In this document: positions 10,813-22,472 of the stretch, one piece after another | Numbering within the stretch: position 1 is the first letter of the stretch | How the letters are laid out: each line of letters starts with the position of its first letter | DNA from: Trema orientale | Lineage: Eukaryota; Streptophyta; Magnoliopsida; Rosales; Cannabaceae | DNA: 64,000 bases | Assembly (NCBI GenBank): GCA_002914845.1 | Contig: JXTC01000522.1 | Span: 99,283-163,282, forward strand | Direction: 5' to 3' | Translations under genes and position numbers: made by a program | The notes under the pieces: generated by a model | What the model was told of the DNA's origin: nothing | Seen by the model: the letters and a program-made list of their open reading frames with translations, nothing else | The model's database searches: none

Positions 10813-11830
10813 CCATCTCCATCTCACCCTTCTCATTTCTTCTCTCCCTCTTTTCTCACTCATTTGTACTCCCCTTTAACCCCCATCTCTCTTTCAATCT
10901 CACATACATGTCCCTTCTTTCCTCATTTCGCCCTTCTCATTCCTTCCTCTCATTTTCACTCTCCATTTACCCTCTTTATCTCTCTCTCCCACTCTTCTTC
11001 CATCTCACTTTTTCTATACAATAAGCCTTTTTCTTTTCTCAGTTTTGCCCTCGTGTTTCTCTCACCTCTTATTTTCTCATCTTACTCATTCTCTCTCCCT
11101 CCTTCACTATATATGTCTTTCTCCTTCTCATTTTCTCATTCTTTCTCCTCTTTCATCCTTCTATCTTTTTCTCCTCCTCTCTTCTTTCCTTACTCCTTTT
11201 AATGTTCTTTATCGACCTATCAATACCTCACTTTCTTCCTTTCACCTCTCTTCTCCTTTCTCGATATGTTTGTTTTACTCTGCTATTGTTTCTTCTGTCC
11301 TTTTCTTCTTGCTCTCTCTCCTTCCTCCATCTATGACAAATCTCCCATACCTCTCCCTTTTTACTTTCGTCCTTCTTACTTCTCGCCTACTTCCCTTCCA
11401 TAATAAATTCCACTTTTGGTGTTTTTCTATCTTGCACTCTCCTTACACCTACAAGGAATCAACAATTTCACCTATTGTACTCTCGCTCTTTGGCCACTCC
11501 CTTCTTCCCCCTCCTTTTCTTCATTCTTTCTCTCTCTCTAATGCTATGTCTCCCTCCATTCAATCTCCTTCTCCCGCCCTTTTCCTCTTTGCTTTTGTCT
11601 ACTCTTTTTCCATATCTCAAGAGCTTTCTCTCTAATTTTTTCATTTCTATCTATCTTTTTTGTCATCTTTTTCTTCTTTTTCTTTTTCTTGACGTGAGAA
11701 GATTCTTTTTTCTTTTTTTGTTTTTTATTAATTTTCTTCCCTTTTATCTCTTTTTTTCTTCTTCCTTTTCTCCTTTTTTTCATTCTTTTTCTCTCCCTAC
11801 TTTGTATCACGTTCATTTATTTGCAAATTT
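10440..11830. repeat. long polypyrimidine block, copy B
   Basis: About 1.4 kb in which the plus strand is almost entirely C and T, with (CT)n runs at about 10673-10698 and 10781-10808 and a (CA)n run at about 10653-10668. It is built from repeated phrases such as ctcccctttaacccc and tctcacccttctcatt. Long open frames translate to Leu/Ser/Phe/Pro-only peptides and are composition artefacts. Its counterpart is 59760-61165. Confidence 0.85.
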
Positions 11831-12790
11831 GTTTTCATAGATTGGTCATTCCTGTAAGAATTTCAATATTATTATGAAAGATGGCAAATATTTTTCATAA
11901 ATTGCAAAGAAAAATTTATATAATGAGATATACCATGATGAGAACATGGTCCATAAAGCATAAAAAGATTTATAATATTATTATTTACTGATAATACCCA
12001 ATTCTAAGAATATGAATACTCAAAGGTGAGCTAGTAGCATACACTTGTTAATTGATAACAAATAAAAGATAAATCTACAGAATATTTAACATAAATACCT
12101 TGTGCTTTCGTGAGCTATAATTGGGAATTCGAACTCCCTAGTTAGAAATCGAGCATTTAATCTTTTTCTTTTTGAGAGCATCCAAAATAAGCATGGAAAA
12201 TAGGACATAATCACATTCAACAAACAAGAAACAATCGATTTCCTAAATAAAAGTAGAAGTTAATGGAGGAATTGTTGTATAATTCATTCCATTTTATATC
12301 TACTCTTCAAACCAGGAAATAGTTCTATTATGATTAAACTTCTAACCTCTGATTTATGTAAGATGTTTAATATAAAAGAAAGACCAAAAAGAACTTCAAC
12401 AACTCAAAAGCTTGGTCTTAAGCCCATGTTTTACTTCTCATTTCATTTAAAGCAAAATAAAAAGAGGAAAAAAGAGATCGCCTCATAAACATTCCACAAT
12501 ACATGTCAAGAAGAAATAGTTTTCAGAGTAAGACTTTCTTCCATCTAAAAAAAATGAAATATGAAAGACAATTAGTGTGTCAAGAATTCGATTTTCTAAA
12601 TGCAATGATTCAAAAAGTACACAAATAAATAATCTTCAACCTTGAAAAATGTCAAAACAAAATTAAAATTAAAAAAAATGATCAAATTCCCAGTAGCAAG
12701 AGGGGTGTGAATGGATATATTTATCGTAGAAAAAAGAAATCACCTTGACACACACATGAATATAGTTATACTTCTTAATCTGTTTTTAAT

Positions 12791-12888
12791 CTATAAGACA
12801 TTCATAATTTGATGTTTAGCCTGTTTGAAGGCTTCTGAGTTAAAGCATTTCTCCTGCATTTCATCTAAAACTGATAGCTTCTTCAACC
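12791..12888 (-). pseudogene. candidate terminal exon, copy B
   Basis: After a weak acceptor (gatacag) the minus strand is open for 31 codons to TAG; the conceptual peptide includes SVLDEMQEKCFNSEAFKQAK and ends QIMNVL. The duplicate at 62148-62243 keeps the same frame and the same stop, with only a few changes. That conservation in otherwise noncoding-looking DNA suggests former coding sequence. No upstream exon could be joined with confidence and the family is not recognised. Confidence 0.35.
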
Positions 12889-13111
12889 CTGTATCTTATT
12901 TCTCCTTTTTGCTACATCTTCATTCTTCCTCTTGGTTTTATATCACTTGTTTATAGACACATGCACTTTAATTACATTTCGAAAGTCAATTCAACTAAGA
13001 CATTGATTATCTTCATTCATGGTTTTAACTTTCCTTTTAGTCATCTCCAGAGCGAAAAGCAAAATAAAAGAGTAGCAAATAAGTTTTAATCAATAGGAAG
13101 GGATAAGAGCA

Positions 13112-13200
13112 TACCTCATCTAGTTGACCTTTACTGTGCATGTCCACCGTATTTCGGTAAGCAAGCATATACAACTTCTCCATACAGAATTATATCTTAT
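13112..13200 (-). other. possible exon edge, copy B
   Basis: The minus strand carries EKLYMLAYRNTVDMHSKGQ followed by LDE and a donor-like gag|gtatgc. The block B' copy near 62472 keeps the frame and donor. A second frame is also open over part of it (GEVVYACLPKYGGH), and no clear acceptor is seen, so coding status is doubtful. Confidence 0.2.
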
Positions 13201-15259
13201 ACGTGTGTATATATATATATAAAGGTAGTATAATCAGGACTAATTGCTTATTCTTCCATTTTCTTCGACACTCCCATTATACTCTCCTACCTGCTATGCA
13301 GTAAGCATAAAGGATTTTATTCAACATCACCAAGTCTCATGTATCATGTCTTGCTTCAAATCCTTAGCAAACTGTTTTGCCTCTTCCAAAGGCCCACCTA
13401 TGCAGAACACCGAAATCATAATACTATAGGAAGACAATCTGCCAGTGAATACAACTAATTATTTCGGCACAAAGATGGTCTTACAGAATAAGCTCTGGAA
13501 ATGCATGCAAAATTATATAATTTGTTTCTCAGAGCTCATGTTGAATAAAGTGATTGTATGCATCAAAAATATTGATAGTAAAGTTATACAACGATTCTAG
13601 AATTTTGCTAACATATTGTCAAAGGTGCAGCATCGCAAAACCTAAAACAATTCTATTACATGGTAAAACTTGAAAGCCATGGGAGACCTCCTTATATGTA
13701 AGTCATGGAGTCCCATGCATCCAACTGTAGAAGAATTTATTGTGTAGCAAGCATTAAATTTTAACATTCTTACCCAACAGTTTCTTTCCAAATCCTCACA
13801 CCATATTCAGAATTCCAAATAAAGATCCAAGTCATTAATAGGGATATTGGGGCATGACATGTTATCTTTAGTTTGATAACCTAAAGTACTAGGTGCTTAT
13901 ACTTTTAGTCCTCTTGAGAATAAGAAGATAATACACAATTTGATGTCTAAAAGAAGCTTAATTTAAGGCTTTATTCTCTGTCTACCTAAGCCAATGCATT
14001 TCTCATGCATCTCACTAAAAAATGGATTAAGCTTCAATGATTTGCACAGCCCTAGCAAGTGCATTCAGCAATAAACAGTATGGCATCAAAAAAATGTGTA
14101 GGTAGCTACAGTCAAATCAAGCTATACTAGTGAAAAAAAAATTAAACGAGAAAAGACCGCATTATATTTACATAGGGAAAATATTGAATTGCCATATCTT
14201 TGTAACCAGATATTTGAAAAAAAAAAGGTTATATTCTCTTAAAGTTGACAAACTAGTAAAAGATTTAAGCATAAAATCTTATTGAAAAGTAAATTGATCT
14301 GCAACGAAAATTTTTATTTTACCTATTCTATAGTTGAATTGAGTGAAAAAACGTGTATATATACACACACATATAGTACCTAGCCAGCAAGGTTGAGCCA
14401 TCTCTTTTGCTTAAGTAATTCGATGTACTATGACTCCATTTGATACTCCATCTCAAACTACATATTTTGCCACTTTCTTCTTCTTCTTCAATATGGAATA
14501 AATAAAGTTCACCATATCATCTAATATAAATACATGATCCACACCACAGAACAAGGAAAAAAGGAAAAAATTTATGGTCAATTACAAGACTGTCACTGAA
14601 GTTCAAAGGTTAAAAAAGACTTTTTATCTAGCAAAATTGATTGATAATGAATAACAAATTATTTTAGAATATTTCGATATAACCCATAGTTGTGGTTTTA
14701 TTTCAAATATGTCAAGGACAAATTCAAAACCCAACATGACAATCGAATCTATATTCATTAGTTACTAACATAATTCAATGAAATAAATGGAGTGTTAAAA
14801 CTAGTAATAAAGAGAGAATTTTACATACACAAACTAATAGACAGATAAAACCCAAAAACAAAAATGAAGGAAGAAGACCTTAAAAGAGTTGAGACCAAAT
14901 CAGGGTAGAGTTAAACTCCAAGAATTGCAACTTTATGGCCAAGTAGGATTTAGAATGACGCCTCCAAACTCTAGCTTCGCTATTGTTGAATTGTTATGTA
15001 CTTGTTTATATGATAAAATTTTAAGTTATTGTATAAATGGGGCATAAATTCTTTGGTCTTCTGGAGATTTTGGAAATTCCTATCCATTTTGAGGACTAAT
15101 TAATCGACACAAATGTTTATCAGAAAAATTGTAATAATTCAACAATAATCGTTAAGTGAACTCATTCACCTTACATAAATTACTTAAAAAAATAAACCTA
15201 CTTGAATAATAACGAATAATAAATTGATACAAACAAACCATCATCACTTTTGTCATATG

Positions 15260-15470
15260 AATTGCTCTCTCTCTCTCTCTCTCTTTCCATTTCTGTTTCT
15301 CTCTCTTCTTTTCATTTCTTCTTTTCTCACTTCTTTTCTTTTCCTCACTTTTTTTTTCATTCTCTCTGCTTTTTTCCATTTCTATTTTTCTCTCTTCTTT
15401 TCTCTTCCTTACTTTTTCTCATTCTCATTATTTGTCTTTTTCTTCATGTTCATTTTTTCTCTGTATGACT
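15260..15470. repeat. CT-rich tract
   Basis: Plus-strand run beginning with (CT)n at about 15266-15288 and continuing as CT/T-rich sequence. It follows tttgtcatatga, a phrase also found at 4739 and 21510 in blocks A and A'. No gene is supported. Confidence 0.75.
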
Positions 15471-15480
15471 ACACATGAAG

Positions 15481-15770
15481 ATAAACCAAGTGCTTTCATA
15501 CAATAAACAAGATAAAGGCTACACATGAAGCTGTGGGACTTGAGCTAGTGGAATTATATGGTACCACAGAAGGGGCTTTCTTTCAGAACCTCTAGCCCCC
15601 TATGCAGCACCTGCCTTAGCCTGGTTGAACACATCTTCTTGCATATAAGCATCAAAATTTGATTACAAATCAGCATTTCAAACCACAAGATAAATTAGGA
15701 AACAAAGAACACATAAGAGGGAGTGAAAAGAGATCACTGAGGGGAGTGACAACAAAACCAACAGAAGAAA
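15481..15770. other. spacer between block B and LINE II
   Basis: No gene model is supported. A minus-strand stretch near 15597-15640 reads EDVFNQAKAG before a stop, faintly like the QAK of the 12791 exon; this is too short to call. The exact LINE 5' boundary at the right side is uncertain. Confidence 0.35.
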
Positions 15771-15854
15771 AGGAGGGGCTAGGGAGCTGCATAACCTTCA
15801 TTTTCGAGTGAACTACAATAAGCAGCCTAGCGAAAATGGAAAGTCATCTTTAAA

Positions 15855-16467
15855 ATGAAGATCTTATCATGGAACATAAGAGGGAGTGGCTCTGCAATGA
15901 GACGAAGAGCTATTAAAGAGGTGGTTTCTAAGGAAAATCCAAATATCATTGCTTTACAAGAAGTGAAGAAGATGTGAGTGGATCACGCTTTTATTGGTAG
16001 TATTTGGAGGTCCAGATTTAAGGAATGGGTTCTTTTATCGTCAGCGGGGATGTCTAGAGGGGTTCTAGTGGTGTGGGATTTTAGAAGTATAAAGGTGGTA
16101 GAAAGCTTGGTAGGGGATTTTACTGTCTTTATTCAAGTGAGTGATCCGGATGGCTCTTGTTGGTGGTTTACAGGAGTGTATGGTCCAAATAAGGCCGTAG
16201 ATAGATTCCCGCTTTGGGACAAATTGGCAGAGGTTTGTGGTGTGTGGAAAGAACTGGTGTGCGGGGAGCGACTTTAAGGTAGTAAGATTTGTTCATGAAA
16301 GGTTCAACAGCCCCAGACTCACCCGAAGCATGAGAGTGTTCAATGATCTTATTGGGGAGCTATCTCTCACAGATCCATCGCTAGCGAATTCTCAATTCAC
16401 TTGGTCTAACTTCCGTAAAACTCCTATTTGTTATCGGCTGGACAAATTTCTTTACTTTGGAGGGTAG
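15855..16467 (+). pseudogene. LINE II endonuclease domain
   Basis: The frame from ATG 15855 gives MKILSWNIRG, the N-terminal strand of the exonuclease/endonuclease/phosphatase fold, then IIALQEVKK, where the Glu is the expected metal ligand. A TGA at 15975 interrupts; the frame continues in 15978-16277 with GVLVVWDF and WWFTGVYGPN, the conserved YGPN block. A shift near 16260 leads to the C-terminal part with SQFTWSNFR, the usual end of this domain in plant LINEs. The enzyme would nick target DNA for target-primed reverse transcription. It is broken here. Confidence 0.85.
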
Positions 16468-16473
16468 GGTGCT

Positions 16474-18330
16474 TTGTTTAATTATGTCAGGCAAGAGGCA
16501 GTAGTTAAAATTGTTCGTAACCACTGTCCGATTGTGTTGAACACTATCCCACCCAAATGGGGTCCCACTCTGTTCAAATTTGAAAACATATGGCTAGAAC
16601 ACAAAAGCTTTGACTCCTCCTTCTCAGAATGGTGGAATAACACTAGTACTTCGGGGTGGGAAAGGTTTAGATTCATGACTAAGCTAAGAAGTATGAAAGG
16701 CTACCTAAAGAAGTGGAAGGTTGAGACCTTTGGCGACATGAGGGCAGAGAAGAGGATGCTTAAGGGCAGACTAGAAGCCATAGACAAACAAGAAGCTTCC
16801 ATGGTTTGGTCTGAATCTCTTAAGACCGAGAGAAATGTGATCAAGAGTAGATTGCAAGAACTGATTATAAAGGTGGAAGGGTCTCTCAAAATAAAGTCTA
16901 AATTTAGTTTGGCCAAAGAAGTGGACGCCAACTCGAAGCTCTTATACAAACTCATGAATGTGCGGATGTCTAAGAATTATATCTCTAAGCTGGAAAGAGA
17001 TGATAGGGTTTTGCTGGAATCGGAGGAGGATATTACAACAAAAGTGGTCTCATTCTTTAAAAAATTGTATACTTCTAGTGGCGGGGGTATAGAGGTTTTA
17101 AGGGGGTGGATTGGTCTCCTATTTTGGAGTCAATGGCTGAATGGTTGATTAGACCGTTCAATGAAGAGAAGGTAAAGGAGGCAATCTTTAGTTGTGATGG
17201 TAGCAAAGTGTCAGGTCCTGATGGCTTTACGTTAAAACTTTTTCAACAATGCTGGCCGATTATTAAAAAGGATTTGTTGCGGGTTTTTCACGAGTTTCAC
17301 CAATATGGAATTATTAACAGCGCCACCAACGAGACTTACATTTGTCTTATTCCCAAAAATTTGAACTGTTGTAGGACAAGGGACTTTCGACCCATCAGTT
17401 TGGTGACTAGTCTTTACAAGATCATAGCCAAAGTGCTTTCTATCAGACGAAGATGAGTTCTCAGCGACACCATCTCGGAAGCACAAGGTGCTTTCATTGC
17501 AAGGCATCAAATTTTATACGTGGCGTTAGTAGCAAATGAACTGGTGGAGGATTACAGAAAGTTGAACAAGCAAGGTACGGTATTCAAGATTGACTTTGAA
17601 AAGGTATATGACAACGTGGAATGGTCCTTCCTAGACTTTGTCCTTGAGAAGAAGGGCTTTTGTAACAAATGAAGAGAATGGATGAAAGTGTGTCTCTCGT
17701 CGGTCACATTTTCAACCATGGTTAATGGCAAAGGGCAAAGTTCAAGGGGTCTAAGGGTCTAAGACAAGGAGACCCATTATAGCCGTTCCTATTCACTATA
17801 GTGGCAGATGGACTGGGCAAATTGGTGGACTTGGCTCAACATAGAGGGATGTACAAGGGGTTGCTCATAGGAAGAGACATGGTTGAAATATCATACCTTC
17901 AATTTGCTGATGACACATTATTCGTTATACAACCCGAAGAAACCACCCTAAATAACCTGGTTTGCCTACTCGACGTATTTTGTGCTGCCTCTGGGCTGAA
18001 AATTAATATGGAGAAGAGTGTCCTTTTGGGTATAAACATGGATGAAACCGAAATCAACTCCTTAGCAAACAGGATTGGGTGCTCGATGGAGTATTGGCCT
18101 ATTAAGTATTTGGGTTAGAAACCCTTTGAGGGTGGACTTCTGGGAACCTATTTTGGCGAAAATTAGCAAAAGATTGGACGGCTGGAAGAAAGCTTTTGTC
18201 TCCCGGTGGGGAGGCTTACTTTGGTGCACTCGGTCCTACCTGCCCTACCAACTTACTTTCTATCATTATTTCGGATCCCCAATAGGAGTAGCAAATGTTA
18301 TCAAGAAGAGAATGAAGGATTTTTTCTAAA
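16474..18330 (+). pseudogene. LINE II reverse transcriptase region
   Basis: Pieces in order are a linker helix region (16474-17148), the RT fingers with GSKVSGPDGFTLKLFQQCW and DFRPISLVTSLYKIIAKVL (17106-17456), VFKIDFEKVYDNVEW near 17583 (the catalytic Asp block), and the palm box LQFADDTLFV (FADD at 17903-17914) followed by SGLKINMEKS and WPIKYLG. All are standard for plant L1 ORF2. The pieces lie in different frames with internal stops, so no active enzyme is expected. Confidence 0.9.
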
Positions 18331-19076
18331 AAGGAAAGGACGATTGGGGAAGGGACCACCTTATCAGATGGAATGGGGTTTGCCAAGTTGAGTATAGGGG
18401 ATTAGGGATTGGCAACATTATTAACCCAAACAAGGCCCTGATCTCGAAGTGGTTATGGAAGTTCCTTTTGAAGAGCAGTTCCTTGTGGAGTAGGGTCATT
18501 AGGAGTAAATACGGCCTTAGTTCAAATGGGTGGCGTACCCCTGCATTATCCAGAACTACTTTCAGAAGCCGCTGGAAATTTGTGTCCGAGCTGTCGTGAG
18601 GAGTTCCTCAAGCATGTTCCAGTTTAAGGTTGGGGACGGTAGAAGAGTCAGGTTCTAGGAGGACCCTTGTATTAGCAATCACATTTTGGTCGAGCGCTTT
18701 CACTTGCTGTACAGAATAACAGAATTGAAGAATGTGAATGTTTGCTTTATCAGAGATAGCGGGACCTCTAATACAACTGGGAGATTCTTATGGGATATTC
18801 GTTTCTCAAGAAACCTTAATGATAGAGAAACCGAGTAGTTCTCTGATCTTATTTCCTTATGGGAGCTAGTTAATGATCAGAATGACGTCCTGGACAAGTG
18901 GGTGTGGAAGTTAGATAACTCTGGAGTTCTCCCCTAAGTCCTTTCTATCGAAGACTATTATGAATGAGGGTGCAGCTCCTTTTCCGCCCTATTTCTTTAT
19001 TCAGAAATCAGGTTCACCTATGAAGGTGAAAGTTTTCTGCTGGTTGTTAGCCTTATGAAAACTGAACACACACAAG

Positions 19077-19274
19077 ATGCTTCAATATTGTAAAACCTTT
19101 TCAGCCTTATCCCTAGGTTGGTGTGTTCTTTGTTGTCATAGTAACGACGATATGAACCATTTATTCCTACACTGCCCTTTTGTAGCTGCAGTATGGTCCC
19201 GGATGCTTGCTGAAATGGGACTCACATGGGTCTATAGTAGTCACACGTGTTCTTTTGCACGTTATAAGAGTTAA
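19077..19274 (+). pseudogene. LINE II zf-RVT tail
   Basis: The peptide contains LSLGWCVLC followed by NDDMNHLFLHCPF, the C-x2-C...H-x4-C type zinc-binding tail (zf-RVT) at the C-terminus of plant non-LTR ORF2 proteins. It is close to the equivalents at 5127-5366 and 8150-8593, so the three LINE copies are one family. It is interrupted after YSSHTCSFARYKS. Confidence 0.85.
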
Positions 19275-19773
19275 TAGCAAGATAGAGAGGATGAAAAAGC
19301 TCTAGAATGTTGCAGTTATAGTTATCCTTTGGGCTCTGTGGAAGGACCTAGGTTTAATTTGGGAAGGGGTTAAATATCTGGTGGCATTGTGGGTGAACAA
19401 TACTAAAGGTTTTAAGGGCTTATCTTTTTCAAACCTATGTAGAGATTGGTCTAATTGGCTTTAGCTCTTTTCACTTTTATTTTTGTTTTCCCTTTCTGAT
19501 GATTACTTATCATCCTGTAGTTTATTTTTTTGCAATAAAATTTCTCTAAGTTTCCTATCAAATAAAAAAAAAAATCAGCCAAAATAACGACAACCATGGA
19601 GGGTTGATGTTCTACTAGCATTTTTAAAAAAAATTAAACTTAAGTACCATCAAAGTTAGATCAATGCCTTCAAATTATAAGATCCCACAAACAGTTGTCC
19701 TCTAAATGTTTTCCTAAGCATTTCCATGACAACCACATAGTGCAAATATAATAACTCGGTCGTGGTAACTTAC

Positions 19774-19905
19774 CAAGATCCAATCAAGCTCCAGAAACTT
19801 GTTATAAAGAGTGGGTAAAGGATCCATTTCGAAATTTGCAAGAAGAGTCTTCTTTAAAACTCTTCTTTCAACTTCTTTAACAATGATGCCCATTAGGCCA
19901 TTATC
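19774..19905 (-). CDS. open internal host exon, copy A'
   Basis: An exon-like segment of exactly 132 nt (44 codons, phase 0 to 0). It follows a pyrimidine-rich acceptor ending cttaacag and ends at a strong donor, ttg|gtaagt. The peptide starts DNGLMGIIVKEVERRVLKK and ends LPTLYNKFLELDWIL. It is charged and plausibly helical, with no membrane segment. The block A copy has lost one base, but its flanks and most residues agree. No other exon of the same gene can be joined with certainty, and I do not recognise the family. It could be a live exon or a relic whose sister copy has decayed. Confidence 0.5.
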
Positions 19906-20880
19906 CTGTTAAGCTAAAACAATATTAAGAACGTACTGCAACAATATTTCTTTTCCTCCATGCTAATTTGATAGAGACTATTTTAGTCATGTTCAAATAT
20001 TGCATTATCAAAGAACGAATTCACTTTATTTATAAACCTAAAGCATCACAAATGTCAAGGAAATCAGGCTGTACGGACAAGAAAAATTATAATCCATAAT
20101 TTTCACAATAAGCACCCTAGAGAACTGCAAAACTACAATAAAATTTATCTTAGTCAACTGTAAGACCACTTATCATTTATTCCTATTTTGAACGGTTTCC
20201 TGTGAGGAGATTAGGGACAAAAGAGTATAAGAAACCATACAATTATCATTTGTAATTTATTCCTATTTTGAACATTTTCCTTTGAGGAAATCGAGGATAA
20301 AAGAGTATGACACCATAAAGTTAATCATGCACGTCCAAGTTTTAGTATTCAAAATTCACTAAATAGAACATCATTTCTAATTCAACTTTTTGGTTCTAAA
20401 AACTATTACATGCAAAGAGATAAATAATGTGCAAGAAACTAATCGCTGGCAACAACCTTTTTAGTTCAACTGAGAAGGACAACTTAAAAGATTCATAAAT
20501 TCAATCAGAGTATAATTCATGTATTCACCTTTACACATACACTTCCAGAGATCTAATTCACTAGATTTTACTTGAGTTCCCCTATCCAGTGCAATTACAT
20601 CTTCAAGGGTTGACAAAAGTGAAAATAAAACAAATAAAAAACATGAGGCTCCAAAAGTGTTTAGGCTAACCTTACTAGCAACCAGAAAAGGTAGCCACTG
20701 AATTATAGGCTGGGATATGAAGATAGAAGAACCAAAACAAATCTATTCCCCTAGAACAAGGAAACAAAGCTTAGGGTTCAATATAGAACAATGATTGAAA
20801 AATAGGGATAAAGAATGAAAAAGTCATTGGTTGAGGGGCTTGCCTTTCCAGGCTACAATCTTCATCTTGGAAGCTACATA

Positions 20881-20938
20881 TCACTTCATTCCACCACTAA
20901 ACAAATTTAGGCCCTTCACTTTTCCTGCTTGTTGTAAT
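20881..20938 (-). pseudogene. candidate terminal exon, copy A'
   Basis: Partner of 4148-4205: acceptor tatgcatgcag, one phase base, then 18 codons ending QQAGKVKGLNLFSGGMK and TGA. Length and stop agree with the other copy. In the transcription direction it precedes the 19774-19905 exon, so the two may belong to different genes or one may be misread. Confidence 0.35.
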
Positions 20939-21629
20939 CTGCATGCATAAATGCAAATATTATTACTAAAGCTCTCAAATTACTGTTGTGACTAGACATT
21001 ACAAATTATAAAACAAGAATTGAACTCTGCAAAACATTTCAAGAAAAAGAGCCCCTTTTTTTGGGACTTATCAGAAGGAACAAGGTATTTGTTAAATGCA
21101 CTAAGGAATAGAACCTTGAACCTAGCACCTAGCATCCTCATAGTTCGTATCTAAATAAATAAATAAGTAAAAAAGGAACACACCAATTAATGATACATTT
21201 TTTTTTAGGCGAAATCAATTACGCAGTTTACGAAAACAATTAGAAGAAATTTATAGGCCTAAGGACTTGATGTTATTGAATGCGCGTAAGCTCACTCAAC
21301 TACTAATTAACTTAACTCCATTTATCATAAAAAGAAGAATCAATCCTAGATTTATGGATGCGAACTGTCCCAAGGGTGATTCAAGGATTTAGAGAGTAGA
21401 AAACAAAGTTCATATATGTAACTTTACAAAATAACAGCTGGTGACGAGAATTCAATGGTTTGGTTGATATAAATAAGAAATCCACATAGTTAATACATCA
21501 TCATCATTTTTGTCATATGAACTATACATTACCCTGTAGAAGCAGTCAGTATATTCAAACAACAAACAAAATACTTATTTAGTTTAAAGCAATCCTTACA
21601 TGGTATTTGTGTGGTCTTGATGAACAACA

Positions 21630-21905
21630 TCCCTTTGACAAGTGGTTCCCTCTTTCCTTTTCATATTTCTCTCGTGCTCTTCATTCTCCCTTTAGTTGCT
21701 TTGTTTACTTCTTCAGTCTTCTTTTCTTATTTTTTTTCTTTTTTTCCCCCTTTTTTTACTCTCTTATCATATTTCTATTGTAGTCTCATTCTTCACTCTC
21801 CCTTGGTTGCTTTGTTTTTTGTTTTTTTGTTTTTTTTCCTTCTCTCTCTTTTCTCCTTATTTTCTCCTTTCTTTTTCCCATTGTTTTCAATTTTTCACTT
21901 GTTTG
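21630..21905. repeat. polypyrimidine block
   Basis: T- and CT-rich plus strand with phrases such as ctctctcttttctcc. Overlapping open frames on both strands reflect composition only. Confidence 0.75.
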
Positions 21906-22472
21906 ATTAGTACATCTTGCTTTCAGCATAATATCCATCCTTCGGTAGGTTTCCACATGTTCACATGTTTTTCTTGCCATCTCTATCACATAAAACAAAT
22001 GTACAAAGATATAAGGGAATAGAAACTAAATATTCACACCAACAAGAAGAGCGTCTTCAAGAAATTAATATCAAATAATAGATTTTGTTCTTCATCAAAC
22101 AATGTCCATCGAACCTTTTGCAATGCTTGGCACGTGGCTTCTCTTTCTAGTTTTCTCCCTCAAGTTCACATTATGTCGCAGCTTCTTGTCTGGTCTTTCT
22201 CTTAGCCTCTTTCTTGCCTCTACCCGCAATAAAGTTTTTTCTAACGACAAAAATTGAGTTGTATCAAAAAAATTTGAAACTAATTGAGGTGTAACAACTA
22301 GTAACCATACACATTTGATCTCTGACTATTATATGTCAAGATTAAAGAAAATTTCAAACCTCATTTGTTGGTTTCCAAGTTCCTTTCTCCATTCTTTTGT
22401 GACTACAACTTAGGTGCAATATGTAGTGATTTCATATGTCAATGCAATATGCAAAGACAGAAGAAGATGTTC
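21906..22472. other. spacer, no gene seen
   Basis: Moderately AT-rich unique sequence. It contains ttccacatgttcacatgtttttcttgcc (two close cacatgtt copies at 21953-21970) but no open frame, element or repeat that I can support. Confidence 0.4.

Larger units (their letters stand above)
8717..15480. repeat. duplicated block B (copy of 58604-64000)
   Basis: Direct duplicate of 58604-64000. Shared text begins near ttagtaatttaaac and is still matching at the window end (14640 corresponds to 64000). The offset falls from about 49890 to 49360, mainly because about 590 bases around 8975-9563 have no counterpart in the second copy. The block holds, in order, one copy of the tccacaggtagctc repeat, two ~370 bp tandem units, a long polypyrimidine tract, and AT-rich sequence with candidate minus-strand exons. 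The part beyond 14640 has no partner inside the window. Confidence 0.9.
15771..19573 (+). mobile_element. near full-length LINE (L1-type), copy II
   Basis: A plus-strand plant L1-type LINE with, in order, an AP-type endonuclease (ATG at 15855, MKILSWNIRG), a linker, reverse transcriptase, the RT thumb region, a zf-RVT tail and a 3' UTR with aataaaa near 19537 ending in an A-run at about 19562-19573. An upstream ORF1 (gag-like) is not visible, so the copy is either 5'-truncated or ORF1 is lost. Many stops and shifts make it inactive. No clear target duplication was found. It lies between block B and block A'. Confidence 0.9.
19738..21618. repeat. duplicated block A' (copy of 2985-4847)
   Basis: Direct duplicate of 2985-4847, with the same exon-like pieces on the minus strand. 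The left side continues into sequence (19574-19737) absent from copy A, so it preserves the unoccupied copia target: accacatagtgc at about 19732. The right side runs on into a polypyrimidine block, whereas copy A meets a LINE at that point. Confidence 0.9.

Noticed and set aside
10619-11840. Stacked long open frames (up to ~196 codons), also at 22981-24012 and 60419-61161
   Set aside because: They consist almost only of Ser, Leu, Phe and Pro, lie in overlapping frames and follow the polypyrimidine composition. These are not genes.
15855-19573. LINE copy II as an active element
   Set aside because: Endonuclease, RT and zinc tail are split by several stops and shifts, and no ORF1 is seen.
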